DNA from: Denitromonas iodatirespirans
GTDB taxonomy: Bacteria > Pseudomonadota > Gammaproteobacteria > Burkholderiales > Rhodocyclaceae
Direction: 5' to 3'
Assembly (NCBI RefSeq): GCF_018524365.1
Contig: NZ_JAEKFT010000025.1
Coordinates: 1 to 64,000, forward strand
Length of the DNA stretch: 64,000 nt
Below are positions 7,622-18,100 of this stretch, in pieces. How positions within the stretch are numbered: the first letter of the stretch is position 1; each line of letters opens with the position of its first letter. Made by a program: the position numbers and the translations under genes. The notes below the pieces were generated by a model that saw nothing but the letters and a program-made list of their open reading frames with translations, searched no databases and was not told the origin of the DNA.

Positions 7622-9541
7622 ATGAAGGCGGCAAAAGGCTGGGGCATGCTGTGGCTGGGCATGATGTGGGTGAGTGCGGTATGGGCGCAGGTGCCCAGCG
7701 GCGATGAACGGATCCTGGCCGCGCGCGAGGCCCTGCGCACCGGTGACCGGGCCACCCTCGATCAGCTCGCCGCCGGCCGCTCGCCGCATCTGCTCGAGCG
7801 CTATGTGAAGTTCTGGCATCTGCAGAACGTGCTGGCGCGCCCCGAGCCGCCCGACACCGCGCGCATCGAAGCCTTTCTCGCCCGCTACGCCGGCAGCGTG
7901 CTGGCCGACCGCTTGCGCAGCGCCTGGCTGGCGCGGCTGGCCAAGGACGAGAACTGGATCGGCTTCATCGGTGCCTGGGGCGGCTTGGCCGCGCCCACCG
8001 ACGGCCAGCGTTGCCAGCACTGGCTGGCGCGCGAGCGTATCGGCGATCGCAGCGCGCTGGACGAGGCGGCGGCCGAATGGATGCGCCTGAGTCTGCGCGC
8101 CGAGGCCTGCGAAACCCTGGTCGGCCGCCTGGCCGATGCCGGGCGACTGGCGCCCGACGACATCTGGGTGCGCTTTCGCGACGAAATGAACGGGCGCCGC
8201 CCGAGCGATCTCGAGCTTATCGTGCGCGGTCTGCCGGCCGGCGAGGCGCCGAGCGCCGCCGAACTCAAGGCCATGCTGAAAGACCCGGCGCGCTATCTGG
8301 ACAACCTGCGCCCCGGTTTTGCCCGGCGCCGCGCCGATGTCGAGCTGATGCTCGGCGCGCTCGGCCGCCTGGCGGTGAACGACCCGCGTGCGGCCTATGC
8401 GCGCTTCGCCCGCTTCAACGATGCGCTGACGGCATCCGATCGCGCCTATGGCTACATCCTGCTGGGCTGGCGCGGCGCGCAGGATCACCTGCCCGAGGCG
8501 GTGCGCTGGTTCCGGGCGGCCGGCAAGGTCAACATGGCGGCCGAGCAACGGGCCTGGCAGGTGCGCGCCGGGCTGCGCCAGGGCGACTGGAAGGCGGTGC
8601 GCCAGGCGATTCAGGCGATGTCGGCCGAGCAGCGCGGCGAGGGCATCTGGACTTACTGGCTGGCCCGCGCCGAGCAGGCCCTGGGCGACGCCGACGGTGC
8701 GCGGCTGTTGTTCGAACGGGTGGCCGGGTCGGCGGATTTCTACGGCATGCTGGCCGACGACGCGCTGGGCCGACCCTTCACCCCGCCGCCCGACCAGACG
8801 CTGGCCGCCGAGACGCGGGCGACGGTGTCGGCTGACCCCGACATCCGGCGTGCGCTGGCCTTGTTCCGCCTCGACATGCATATCGACGGGGTGCGCGAGT
8901 GGAACTGGCGCCTGCGCGATGCCGACCCCGACTTTCGCATCGCCGCCGCGCGGCTGGCGCTGGACGAACACATCTACGACCGTGCCATCAATACCGCCGA
9001 GGCGGTGGACCGGCAGCGCAACTTCGGCCTGCGCTATCTCACGCCCTATCGTGAACTGATCGAGCCGCATGCCCGCGCGCAGGGCCTGGATCTGGCCTGG
9101 GTGTATGGCGTGATGCGCCAGGAAAGCCGCTTCGTTACCCGCGCCGCCTCGCCGGTCGGCGCCCAGGGGCTGATGCAGGTGATGCCGGCCACCGGCAGCT
9201 GGGTGGCCAAGAAGATCGGCATGAGCGACTACCGGCGCAGCCGCCTGCAGGAGCCCGACACCAACGTGCTGCTGGGCACCAGCTATATGCGCATCGTGCT
9301 CGACGGGCTCGACGACCACCCGGTGCTTGCCGCCGCCGGCTACAACGCCGGCCCTGGGCGGGCCCGCCGCTGGCGCGATGAACGGACGCTGGATGGGGCG
9401 ATCTATGTAGAGACCATCCCCTTCGACGAAACCCGCGACTATGTGAAGAAGGTGATGGCCAACGCGGTGATCTACGGCGCCCTGATCGACGGCACGGCGC
9501 AGTCGCTCAGCGCGCGCCTGGGTCAGGTCGCCCCGCGCTGA
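7622..9541 (+). CDS. slt: Soluble lytic murein transglycosylase
   Basis: 639 residues with a cleavable signal peptide (cut near WAQ, about residue 22). It acts in the periplasm and cleaves peptidoglycan glycan strands to 1,6-anhydromuropeptides. The long alpha-superhelical U/L region (about 30-450) is followed by the SLT catalytic domain: VMRQESRF contains the catalytic Glu, then SPVGAQGLMQVMPATG, the SYMR helix and AAAGYNAGPGRARRW. Length and order match Slt70-type enzymes. It is divergent from the 5-FCL gene and 51 bases ahead of an NDUFA9-like gene. Confidence 0.95.
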   Translation: MKAAKGWGMLWLGMMWVSAVWAQVPSGDERILAAREALRTGDRATLDQLAAGRSPHLLERYVKFWHLQNVLARPEPPDTARIEAFLARYAGSVLADRLRSAWLARLAKDENWIGFIGAWGGLAAPTDGQRCQHWLARERIGDRSALDEAAAEWMRLSLRAEACETLVGRLADAGRLAPDDIWVRFRDEMNGRRPSDLELIVRGLPAGEAPSAAELKAMLKDPARYLDNLRPGFARRRADVELMLGALGRLAVNDPRAAYARFARFNDALTASDRAYGYILLGWRGAQDHLPEAVRWFRAAGKVNMAAEQRAWQVRAGLRQGDWKAVRQAIQAMSAEQRGEGIWTYWLARAEQALGDADGARLLFERVAGSADFYGMLADDALGRPFTPPPDQTLAAETRATVSADPDIRRALALFRLDMHIDGVREWNWRLRDADPDFRIAAARLALDEHIYDRAINTAEAVDRQRNFGLRYLTPYRELIEPHARAQGLDLAWVYGVMRQESRFVTRAASPVGAQGLMQVMPATGSWVAKKIGMSDYRRSRLQEPDTNVLLGTSYMRIVLDGLDDHPVLAAAGYNAGPGRARRWRDERTLDGAIYVETIPFDETRDYVKKVMANAVIYGALIDGTAQSLSARLGQVAPR

Positions 9542-9592
9542 ACCGGCGGCGTCTGCGGGCGCCGTCCGCACAGACTGGAGGGAGACAGACGG

Positions 9593-10552
9593 ATGGATCG
9601 ATCGAAAGTCATTCTGGTGCTCGGCGGCAGCGGTTTCGTCGGCCATGCGGTGGTGGCCCGGCTGGCCGCCGAGGGTTATCGCGTGTGTGTGCCGACCCGC
9701 CATCGCCACCGGGCGCGGCACTTGCTGGTGCTACCGACGGTGGACGTGGTCGAGGCCGATGTGTCGGACGAGGGCACGCTCGATGCGCTGATGCGTGGCG
9801 TTGGCGCGGCGATCAACCTGGTCGGGGTGCTGCACTCGTCGTCCGGCTCGCCCTACGGGCCGGCCTTCCGGCGCGCCCATGTCGACATCCCCACGCATCT
9901 GGTGGCGGCCTGCCAGCGCCATGGCGTGTCGCGGCTGGTGCACATCAGCGCGCTCGGCGCCGACGCCGAGGGTCCGTCCCAATACCAGCGCTCCAAGGCC
10001 GCCGGCGAGGCGGTGATCCGCGGTGCCGAGCCGCCGCTCGACTGGACGATCCTGCGTCCCTCGGTGATGTTCGGCCGCGAGGACAGCTTCCTCAACCTCT
10101 TCGCCTCCCTGGTGCGCATCACCCCGGTGATGCCGCTGGGCGGCGCCGGCTGCCGCTTCCAGCCGGTGTGGGTGGAGGATGTGGCGCGAGTGGTGGTCGC
10201 CAGCCTGACCCGCCCCGACGCGGTCGGCCAGTGCTTCGACGTCGCCGGCCCGCGCATCTACACCCTGGCCGAGCTGGTGCGCTTTGTCGGCGAGCAGGTG
10301 GGGCATCGGCCCTGGGTGATCCCCCTCCCCGAAGGGCTGGCCCTGATCCAGGCGCGGCTGCTGGAGCTGGCGCCCAACCCGATGATGAGCCGCGACAACG
10401 TGCGCTCGATGCGGGTCGACAACATCACCGGCCGGCCGCCGCTGCCCTTCGGCTGGACGCCGACCGCGCTCGAAGCGGTGGCACCGTCCTACCTCGGCCC
10501 GCACCCCGGGCGGCGGCGTTTCTTCGTCAATCGACGCCGGGCCGTGCGCTGA
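9593..10552 (+). CDS. NAD(P)-binding NDUFA9-like short-chain dehydrogenase family protein
   Basis: 319 residues with an N-terminal Rossmann motif (VLGGSGFVGHAVV) characteristic of atypical SDRs. It resembles the complex I NDUFA9 subunit family seen in many betaproteobacteria (NLVGVLHSS, YQRSKAAGEAVI and WTILRPSVMFGREDSF). The usual catalytic YxxxK appears as Y-Q-R-S-K. The ribosome-binding site GGAGGGAGA precedes the ATG. These proteins are thought to reduce or bind quinone- or lipid-type substrates, but the substrate is unknown. The slt/NDUFA9-like/cca order is a recurrent betaproteobacterial neighbourhood. Confidence 0.85.
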   Translation: MDRSKVILVLGGSGFVGHAVVARLAAEGYRVCVPTRHRHRARHLLVLPTVDVVEADVSDEGTLDALMRGVGAAINLVGVLHSSSGSPYGPAFRRAHVDIPTHLVAACQRHGVSRLVHISALGADAEGPSQYQRSKAAGEAVIRGAEPPLDWTILRPSVMFGREDSFLNLFASLVRITPVMPLGGAGCRFQPVWVEDVARVVVASLTRPDAVGQCFDVAGPRIYTLAELVRFVGEQVGHRPWVIPLPEGLALIQARLLELAPNPMMSRDNVRSMRVDNITGRPPLPFGWTPTALEAVAPSYLGPHPGRRRFFVNRRRAVR

Positions 10553-10600
10553 CGCCGCGCATGCGGCGATAATGCCGCTTTGCCTTCGCTGAACAGGCGC

Positions 10601-11704
10601 ATGAAGACATACATCGTAGGCGGTGCCGTGCGCGACGAGCTGCTCGGCCTGCCGGTGCAGGACCGGGACTGGGTGGTGGTCGGCGCCACCGTCGAGGCCA
10701 TGCTGGCGCGCGGCTTCACCCCCGTGGGCAAGGACTTCCCGGTCTTTCTGCATCCCGACTCGCATGAGGAATACGCGCTGGCCCGCACCGAGCGCAAGAG
10801 CGGCCACGGCTATACCGGCTTCACGGTGCATGCCGCACCGGACGTCACGCTCGACGAGGATTTGCTGCGCCGCGACCTGACCATCAACGCCATGGCGCGC
10901 GCCGAAGACGGCAGCTTGGTCGACCCCTACGGCGGCCAGCGCGACCTGGCCGCGAAGGTGCTGCGCCATGTCAGCCCCGCCTTCGCCGAAGACCCGGTGC
11001 GCATCCTGCGTGTGGCGCGCTTCGCCGCCCGCTTCGAGGGCTTCACCGTGGCCGACGAGACGCTGGCGCTGATGCGCCGCATGGTCGACAGCGGCGAGGT
11101 CGACCACCTGGTGCCCGAGCGCGTGTGGCAGGAAATCTCGCGCGGCCTGATGGCGCCAGCGCCGATGCGCATGATCGAGGTGCTCGACGCCTGCGGCGCG
11201 CTGGCCCGCTGCCTGCCCGAGGTGGTGGCGCGCCGGCGCATCGACCCCTTGCTGCCCACCGTGCTGCGCTGCGCCGTGGCCCGCGATCTGCCGCAGCCGC
11301 ATCGCTGGGCGCTGCTGGTCGGCCATGCGGTGGATGCCGCCGAGTCGGCCAGCGCCCGCCTCAAGGTGCCGCTGACCTGCCGCGACCAGGCGGTGATCCT
11401 GGCGCGCGACGGCGAAACCCTGGCGACTGCCAGCTCGGCCGCCGCCCGGCTCGACCTGCTCGCCCGCTGCGACGCCTTCCGCCGCCCCGAGCGCCTCCTC
11501 ACCCTGCTCGAAGCGGCGCCCTGCGCCCATCCCGTGCCGCCGGCCGCGGTGGCGCGCTGGCAGGCCACGCTGGCGGCGGCGCAGTCGATCGATGGCGGTG
11601 CGGTGGCGCGCGGGTGTGCCGACAAGTCGGCGATTCCCGCCGCCATCCACGCCGCCCGGCGTGCCGCCATCGAGGCCGCCGACGCCGCCGCAGGCCGTGG
11701 CTGA
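10601..11704 (+). CDS. cca: CCA-adding tRNA nucleotidyltransferase with degenerate HD region
   Basis: 367 residues from the ATG at 10601 ([15 protein letters not shown]). It adds or repairs the 3'-CCA of tRNAs. GGAVRD (7-12), the metal-binding pair Asp21/Asp23 (DRDWVVVG), the [12 protein letters not shown] motif and the [12 protein letters not shown] neck motif are all intact. Bacterial type I Cca proteins of gamma- and betaproteobacteria normally have an HD phosphohydrolase domain with HP(E/D)IDTGVHT and HDLGK. Here the region reads [19 protein letters not shown] followed by LLVGHAVD, lacks both motifs and is about 40 residues shorter. CCA addition should be retained, but phosphatase/phosphodiesterase activity is probably lost. 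Confidence 0.92.
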   Translation: MKTYIVGGAVRDELLGLPVQDRDWVVVGATVEAMLARGFTPVGKDFPVFLHPDSHEEYALARTERKSGHGYTGFTVHAAPDVTLDEDLLRRDLTINAMARAEDGSLVDPYGGQRDLAAKVLRHVSPAFAEDPVRILRVARFAARFEGFTVADETLALMRRMVDSGEVDHLVPERVWQEISRGLMAPAPMRMIEVLDACGALARCLPEVVARRRIDPLLPTVLRCAVARDLPQPHRWALLVGHAVDAAESASARLKVPLTCRDQAVILARDGETLATASSAAARLDLLARCDAFRRPERLLTLLEAAPCAHPVPPAAVARWQATLAAAQSIDGGAVARGCADKSAIPAAIHAARRAAIEAADAAAGRG

Positions 11705-11753
11705 CACCATTGCTCACACGCAAGCGGGGGGCGGCCGTGCCACACTGGCGGCC

Positions 11754-13637
11754 ATGAAACGCTGGGCGGGACATCTGTCGTGCATCGTGGTCATGGGCTT
11801 GGCGCCGTGCCTGTCGGCACAGGCCGAGCCGCAGGTCGTGCCCGCCTTCGCCGAGGTGCGCACCGCCCATGTGAGCAGCACGGCGCGACTGGTCGACCGT
11901 TATGGCGAGCCGCTGGCCGAGCGGCAGCTGCGCTTCGAGGACGACCGGCTCGACTGGGTGGCGCTCGATGCGTTGTCGCCGGCCATGGTCGAAGCCCTGC
12001 TCGAAGCCGAAGACCGCCGCTTCTACCAGCACGAAGGCATCGACTGGCGTGCCGTGGCGGCTGCCGCGGTGCAGAACCTGTGGTTCGAACATGCGCGCGG
12101 CGCCTCGACCCTGAGCATGCAGCTGGCCGGCCTGCTCGACCCGGCCCTGCAGCCGGCCAGCCGCGGCCATCGGCGTCGCACGCTGGAGCAGAAGTGGGAC
12201 CAGGCGCTGGCGGCGCAGGCGCTCGAAGCGCGCTGGAGCAAGGCGCAGATTCTCGAGGCCTATCTCAACCTGGCGCCTTTCCGCGGCCGTCTGCGCGGCA
12301 TCTCGGCCGCCGCCTGGGCGCTGGCGGGCAAAACGCCCGACGCCCTTGAGCGCCCCGAAGCGGCGGTACTGGCCGCCTTGCTGCGCGGGCCGGGCGCCTC
12401 GCCGGCCGTGCTCATCCGCCGCGCCTGCGCGCTGGTGGCGCGCATCGGCAGCCCGGCGGGCTGCGAGCAGGTCAAGGCGATGGCTGCGGCGATGGACCCG
12501 GTGCTGCTCACGCCGCGCTGGACGCTGGCGCCCCATCTGGCCGCGCGCCTGTTGCGCGAACCGGGGGCGAACGTGGCCACCTTGCTCGACGCCCGGTGGC
12601 AACGGCGCATGCAGGCCGCGTTGCAGGCCGCGGCGCCGGCGCGTGCGGCGGTGGTCGTGATCGACAACGCCACCGGGGCGGTGCTGGCCGACATCGGCGG
12701 GCTCAGCGCGGCCCATGCCGATGCCACCGCCTTCACCTATCCGGCCGGCTCGATGCTGTGGCCCTTGCAGTGTGCGCGTGCCATCGACCGGCGCGGGGTG
12801 ACCGCCGCCAGCCTGCTCAATGGCGACGGCGATGGCGAGGCGCCGCAGTGGCTCAGCCTGCGTCGGGCGGCGGCCGAGGAAAATACGCGGGCCATGGCCG
12901 AGCTGATCCGGCACCAAGCCGAGGCCGACGGCCCGGCGCTGCCGCTGTCGGCTCAGGCGCTGGACCTGCCCCGGCTGGCCGCCCTCACGCGTCTGCTGGC
13001 CACCGACGGGCACTGGCGTGCGCCGGCATGGCTGCCTGGCGCCGAGCGGGCGGCCACACCGGTGGTGTCGGCCGGCGCCGCCTTCATCGGCCGCGACCTG
13101 TTCGACCCGGTGATGGCGCAGATGGTGACACCCGGCCGCGCCGCCTGGGCCACCGGGGCCAATGCCGAGGTGAGCATCGCGGTGTGGATGGAGACCGGGC
13201 CGACGGCGCTGATCGAGGTGCGCGCCTGGCTGGCCGATCAGCTGGCGGCCGACGGCCCGTGGCCGGCCGAGCGGGTGGTGCCGGCCGGCGTGCTGCGCCG
13301 CCCGGTGCGTTTCGACCCGCCGGTCGAGCCGGCACGTGACGAATGGTTCCTGGCCGGCACGGCGGTGCCTGTGGTCACGCCGCCGCAGCTGAGCGCGCGG
13401 ATCGCCGCGCCGGCGGCGCGCGCCATCATCGATCTGCGTGCCTTGCCCGCCGGGCAGGGGGTGCTGCTGCGCGCCTCGATCGATGATCCGCGGCTGCGCT
13501 GGCGGCTGGACGGGCGCGAGGTGGGCAGTGGCGGCACCGCGGTGGTGATTCCCCAGCCCGGTCTGCGGGTGATCGAGCTGGTCGATGCGCGCGGCGAACG
13601 GCTGGACCGGATCAGCGTCGCGGTGCGCGGGCGTTGA
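11754..13637 (+). CDS. pbpC: PBP1C-like peptidoglycan glycosyltransferase with degenerate transpeptidase domain
   Basis: 627 residues from the ATG at 11754, with a signal-like N-terminus (MKRWAGHLSCIVVMGLAPCL). The GT51 domain is intact: EAEDRRFYQHEGID with Glu86, RGASTLSMQLA, then EQKWDQALAAQALE and ILEAYLNLAPF. A penicillin-binding domain and a C-terminal BiPBP_C domain follow, giving PBP1C architecture, although E. coli PBP1C is about 770 residues. The transpeptidase active site is lost: SxxK reads S333-M-L-W336, the KTG position reads ATG (466-468), and the SxN region reads EEN. It therefore probably polymerises glycan but cannot cross-link. No alpha-2-macroglobulin partner gene is present nearby. 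Confidence 0.88.
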   Translation: MKRWAGHLSCIVVMGLAPCLSAQAEPQVVPAFAEVRTAHVSSTARLVDRYGEPLAERQLRFEDDRLDWVALDALSPAMVEALLEAEDRRFYQHEGIDWRAVAAAAVQNLWFEHARGASTLSMQLAGLLDPALQPASRGHRRRTLEQKWDQALAAQALEARWSKAQILEAYLNLAPFRGRLRGISAAAWALAGKTPDALERPEAAVLAALLRGPGASPAVLIRRACALVARIGSPAGCEQVKAMAAAMDPVLLTPRWTLAPHLAARLLREPGANVATLLDARWQRRMQAALQAAAPARAAVVVIDNATGAVLADIGGLSAAHADATAFTYPAGSMLWPLQCARAIDRRGVTAASLLNGDGDGEAPQWLSLRRAAAEENTRAMAELIRHQAEADGPALPLSAQALDLPRLAALTRLLATDGHWRAPAWLPGAERAATPVVSAGAAFIGRDLFDPVMAQMVTPGRAAWATGANAEVSIAVWMETGPTALIEVRAWLADQLAADGPWPAERVVPAGVLRRPVRFDPPVEPARDEWFLAGTAVPVVTPPQLSARIAAPAARAIIDLRALPAGQGVLLRASIDDPRLRWRLDGREVGSGGTAVVIPQPGLRVIELVDARGERLDRISVAVRGR

Positions 13638-13669
13638 GCGGGGTGCGTCGGATGATCAAGGCACCGCGC

Positions 13670-13870
13670 CTACAGCCAGCGCAGGATCAGCCAGGCCAGC
13701 AGCGACATCAGCACGGTGGAGGTAAAGGGCAGATACCAGCGCTGCCCCTTGCGCTGGACGGTGATGTCGCCCGGCAGGCGACCGAGCGGCAAATAGCGCG
13801 CCAGCAAGGGCTGCAGGCCGCCGAGCAGTGCCACCACGATCACGATCGAAACCAGCCATTTGAGCAACAT
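13670..13870 (-). CDS. DUF2905 small membrane protein
   Basis: 66 residues starting MLLKWLVSIVIVVALLGG. Two hydrophobic helices flank a short loop with GRLPGDITVQRKGQRWYLPFTS, which is the conserved core of DUF2905 (PF11146). The family is widespread in proteobacteria, sits in the inner membrane and has no known function. The gene is convergent with pbpC (32 bases apart) and divergent from the alpha/beta hydrolase. Confidence 0.85.
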   Translation of the reverse strand: MLLKWLVSIVIVVALLGGLQPLLARYLPLGRLPGDITVQRKGQRWYLPFTSTVLMSLLAWLILRWL

Positions 13871-13978
13871 GCCGCCGTTCCAGCCGGAAGAAGGGGCGAT
13901 TACAACGGATTGTCCGCCGCTTGCCAAGGCACTTTGGCATGGCCGGGACGGCCGCGATCCGTTACCGTGACGGGTGTT

Positions 13979-13997
13979 CGGCGGTGTGACACCGCCG
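13979..13997. promoter_or_regulatory. 19-bp palindrome, candidate operator
   Basis: CGGCGGTGTGACACCGCCG is a perfect dyad with a one-base centre, 64 bases ahead of the alpha/beta hydrolase start, in the region divergent with DUF2905. Symmetry and position suit a dimeric regulator site. The regulator is unknown. Confidence 0.4.
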
Positions 13998-14060
13998 TGT
14001 TGGTGTCCCAGTTTTTTGCCGCGGCGGCGCTTTCGTGCCGCGTGCCCAGAAGGAAGTGCG

Positions 14061-14861
14061 ATGAACCGACATCGATTCGGTGAGCTTGAAGTGCTGGCCT
14101 GTGCCCCCGAGGGCGAGGCCCATCCGGTCCCGTTGCTGTTCGTGCACGGCGCCTATACGGCAGCATGGTGCTGGCAGGAGCATTTCATGCCCTGGTTCGC
14201 CGAGGCCGGTTTTTCCTGCTATGCGGTGTCGCTGTCGGGCCATGGCCATAGCCGTCGGCGCGATGGGCTCGACAGCTACAGCCTGAACGACTACGTGAAC
14301 GACGTGGCCGAAGTGGTGGGCGGCCTGCCAGCGGCGCCGGCACTGATCGGCCATTCGATGGGCGGCATGGTGGTGCAGAAATACCTCGAACGCACCGAAG
14401 CGCCGGCCGCGGTGCTGATGGCCTCGGTGCCGCCGCAGGGGCTGTGGACCTCGGCGCTCGGCCTGATGTTTCGCAAGCCCATGCTGCTGCAGGACCTCAA
14501 CCGCCTTCTCGGCGGTGGCGAGGCGCATGCCGCCACGCTGCGCGATGCGCTGTTCTACCAGCCCGTGGCCGACGAGGACATGCGCCGCTACCTGTCCCTC
14601 TCGCAGCCGGAGAGCCATCGCGCCATCTGGGACATGACCCTGTTCAACCTGCCGCTGCCCTCGCGCATGGCACGCGTACCGATGCTCATCCTCGGCGCCG
14701 AGCATGACGAGCTGATCCCCCCGTCGCTGGTGCGCATGACCAGCTCGGTGTATGGCCTGCGCGAGGAGATCTTCCCCGGCATGGGCCACGCGATGATGCT
14801 CGAACGCGACTGGGAAAGCGTGGCCGAGCGGATGCGGGCATGGCTGCAGTCGGTGCTCTAG
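14061..14861 (+). CDS. Alpha/beta hydrolase
   Basis: 266 residues from the ATG at 14061, which has a strong AGAAGGAAG site. The fold is clear: LLFVHGAYTAAWCWQ gives the oxyanion region, GHGHS follows strand 4, the nucleophile elbow is GHSMGG, LILGAEHDELIPP carries the acid, and GMGHAMMLE the catalytic His. It is cytoplasmic, with no signal peptide. The closest general class is the serine aryl esterase/lysophospholipase-like group; the substrate cannot be named. A perfect 19-bp palindrome lies upstream. Confidence 0.85.
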   Translation: MNRHRFGELEVLACAPEGEAHPVPLLFVHGAYTAAWCWQEHFMPWFAEAGFSCYAVSLSGHGHSRRRDGLDSYSLNDYVNDVAEVVGGLPAAPALIGHSMGGMVVQKYLERTEAPAAVLMASVPPQGLWTSALGLMFRKPMLLQDLNRLLGGGEAHAATLRDALFYQPVADEDMRRYLSLSQPESHRAIWDMTLFNLPLPSRMARVPMLILGAEHDELIPPSLVRMTSSVYGLREEIFPGMGHAMMLERDWESVAERMRAWLQSVL

Positions 14862-15156
14862 GCGCCGACCGGCAATCCAATGCCGGCGGGTCGGGCCGGC
14901 CGATTCAATACACCTCGTAAGTACTAGGCCGTCAGCGCCGCCGGAAGGCGGGCGAACGCTTGTCCCGCTCGCCGGGAGGCTCTATCCTGCGCGATTCGCC
15001 GAAAACCCGTCGTTCTTGCGCCAGGTCAAGGATTGGGTAGGCATTCGCTTGCCTGATGGGCGATGTTGGCAGGGTATCGGAAGCCACGGCCGGCAGGCCT
15101 CGGGGGCGCCGATTCGTCGGTAGTGCTTTTTGCATATTTCTACGGGCTGATGGGGC

Positions 15157-18100
15157 ATGTCGGAGTCGAGCCGTCGGGTGTGGTTGTTTCGCTTCGTGGT
15201 GGTCCTGGCGGCCTATGTCGTGGGTGGTCGCATCGGGCTGACGGTGCCCTATATCGGATCGCACATCAGTCTCATCTGGCCTCCGACGGGGATCGCGCTG
15301 GCGGCGCTGCTGCGCTGGAATCTCTCGCTGTGGCCGGCCATCTGGCTGGGTGCCTTCGGCGTCAATCTGTCGGTGGGCAGCAGCGTCGAGTTGGCGGCAG
15401 GCATCGCCGCCGGCAATACGCTCGGCCCGTGGCTGGCCGCCCGCCTGTTGCGCGGGCAGGGGTTCGACTGCGACTTGCCGGCGCGCCGGGATCTCGTGCG
15501 CTACCTGGTCATCGGTGTCGCCGCCGGCATGGCCCTCAATGCCGGCAACGGTGTCGCGCAACTCTGGCTGGCCGGCCTGCTGCCGACGTCCGCGCTCGGC
15601 GCGGCCTGGAGCACTTGGTGGCTGGGCGATGCCATGGGCGCCCTGGTGGTGGGCATCCCGCTGCTCACGGCGAGCCGCAGCAGCTGGCGCGACGTGTGGC
15701 TCGGGGCGCGGGGTGGCGAAGTGGGGGCCATCCTGCTCCTGACGCTGGGCACCGGCGCCTGGCTCTTTCTCGGCGATGCGGTCGGCAAGCCGGCCAACCC
15801 GCTCCTCTATCTGCCCTTCTTCCTGCTCTCGTGGCTGGCGATTCGCGGCGGCGCGACGGTTGCCTCGACCGCCGCGCTGCTGCTGTCGGCGCAGGCGGTG
15901 TGGGCGACGGCCGCCGGTGGCGGCCCGTTCTACGCGGCCGACCTGCACCTGAGCCTGGCCATGCTGTGGGGCTACATGGCCACGGCAACGGTGATCACCG
16001 TCTTGCTGACCGTGCTGGTCGGCGAGTTGCGCACCAGCGAACGGCGCCTGACCCTGGCCACCGTCGGCGGTGCGCTCGGCCTGTGGGAGTGGCATCTGCC
16101 CACCGATCGGATGACCTACACCGGCGACTGGCGCGCGGCGCTGGGCGTGACGGCGGCACAGCTGGGGGTGACGCGGGACGACTGGTTGCAGACGATCCAT
16201 GCCGACGACCGCTCGGAGGTCGCGCACAAGCTGGCCGCCCACCTGGCCGCCAGCACCGAGCTGTTCGAGGCCGAGTTCCGCATGGACGGCATGTTCGGCC
16301 CGACCTGGGTGCAGGCGCGTGGCCAGGTGGTGGAGCGCACGCACGGTGGCGCGCCGGTGCGCATGGCGGGCACCATGCTCGATGTGAACGCCCGCCGGCA
16401 GGCCGAGGAGGCGCTGCAAGCGAGCAAGGAGCGCTGGCGCTTCGCCCTGGAAGGTGCCCGTGACGGCGTTTGGGACTGGGACCTGCAGACCGGCGAGCTT
16501 TACCTCTCGGAGCGCGACATGGCGATCCTCGGCTACGAGGGCGAGGACGGCGCGCACAGCCATATCGACCAATGGGCCGAGCGCGTGCATCCGGACGACC
16601 GGGCGGTGCGGCATGCCGCTCTCGCGCAGTACCTGGCCGGGGAGGCGCCGCTCTACACCTGCGAGTGCCGGCTACGCGGCCGGGATGGGCGCTGGCGCTG
16701 GCTGCAGACGCGCGGCAGGGTGGCCAGCCGTGCCGCCGACGGCACCGCGCTGCGCCTGATCGGCACTCACACCGACATCAGCGAGCGCAAGCGCAGCGAG
16801 GAGATCCGCCAGCGCCAGCTGGTCAGCCTGCAGGCCCTCAACGAGATCGGCACCGTGCACCATGCCGGTCTGCCGGAGGAACTCAGCGCCATCCTGTCGA
16901 TCGGTGCGAAGCACTTCGGCGTCGAGTTCGGCATCGTCAGCCATATCGATGGCGATGACTACACCGTGGCGGCCCATGTCTCGCCGGCGGATTGCCTGGC
17001 CGTGGGTCAGCGCTTCTCGCTGGGCAACACCTACTGCGCGCTGACGCTCGCGCGGGACGGGGTGCTCGCCATTGCGCACATGGGCGCCTCCGCCCATCTG
17101 GGCCACCCGTGCTACCAGGCGTTCCGCCTCGAAACCTACATCGGCGTGCCGCTGCGTGTCGGCGGCGCGGTGTACGGCACCCTCAGCTTCAGTTCGCCCG
17201 TCGCCTACGAGCGCGTCTTCGACGAGCGCGACGAGGAGTTCATGCTGCTGCTGGGGCGCTGGGTGGCCGCCGCCATCGAGCGCAACCAGGCCCAGCGGGC
17301 GCTGGCCGAGAGTGAGGAGAAGTTGCGCGGCCTGTTCGAACTGTCGCCGCTGGGCATCGTCCGCTGCGACATGGCCGGGCGCTTCATTGAATTCAACGCG
17401 GCCTTTCTGCGCATTTGCGGCTACACGGAAGACGCGTTGAAGGCGCTCGACTACCGGGCGCTGGTCCTCGAGGCCGATGCGGCGGACGATCGGCGCCGGG
17501 CCGAGGCGCTCGAGCGCAGCGGCTATTTTGCGCCGGTCGAGAAGGCGCTCGTCCGCAAGGACGGTGACCGGCTCACTGTCCAGTGCACCGGCATGCTGGT
17601 GACCGGGCGCGACGGCCAACGGTCGATCTGGTCGATCGTCGAGGACATCACCGAGCGCCGGCAGGCCGAAGCCCGGTTGCGGGAGCAGAAGGAGTTCCTG
17701 TCGACCATCCTCGAAAACGAGCCCGAATGCGTCAAGGTGGTCGGCGCCGATGGCGTGGTGAGAACCATGAACAGCGCCGGCCTGGCCATGCTGGAGGCGG
17801 ACAGCGTCGATGAGATCAACACGCACGGGTTGATCAATTTCGTCGAGCCCGGCTTTCGCGGCGCCTTCGAACACCTCAACCAGCGTGTGCTGAGCGGCGA
17901 AAGTGCGACGCTGGAGTTTCGGCTCCAGGGGCGCCGGGGCACACGCCGTTGGCTGGAAACCCATGCCGCGCCGCTTCACGATGCGGCGGGCGGCGGCCGT
18001 CTCATCCTGGCCGTGACGCGCGACGTCTCCCGGCGGCGCGAGGCCGAAGAGCGCCTCGCCTTGTCGCTCAGGGGGGCCGACCTGGCGATGACCGACTGGC

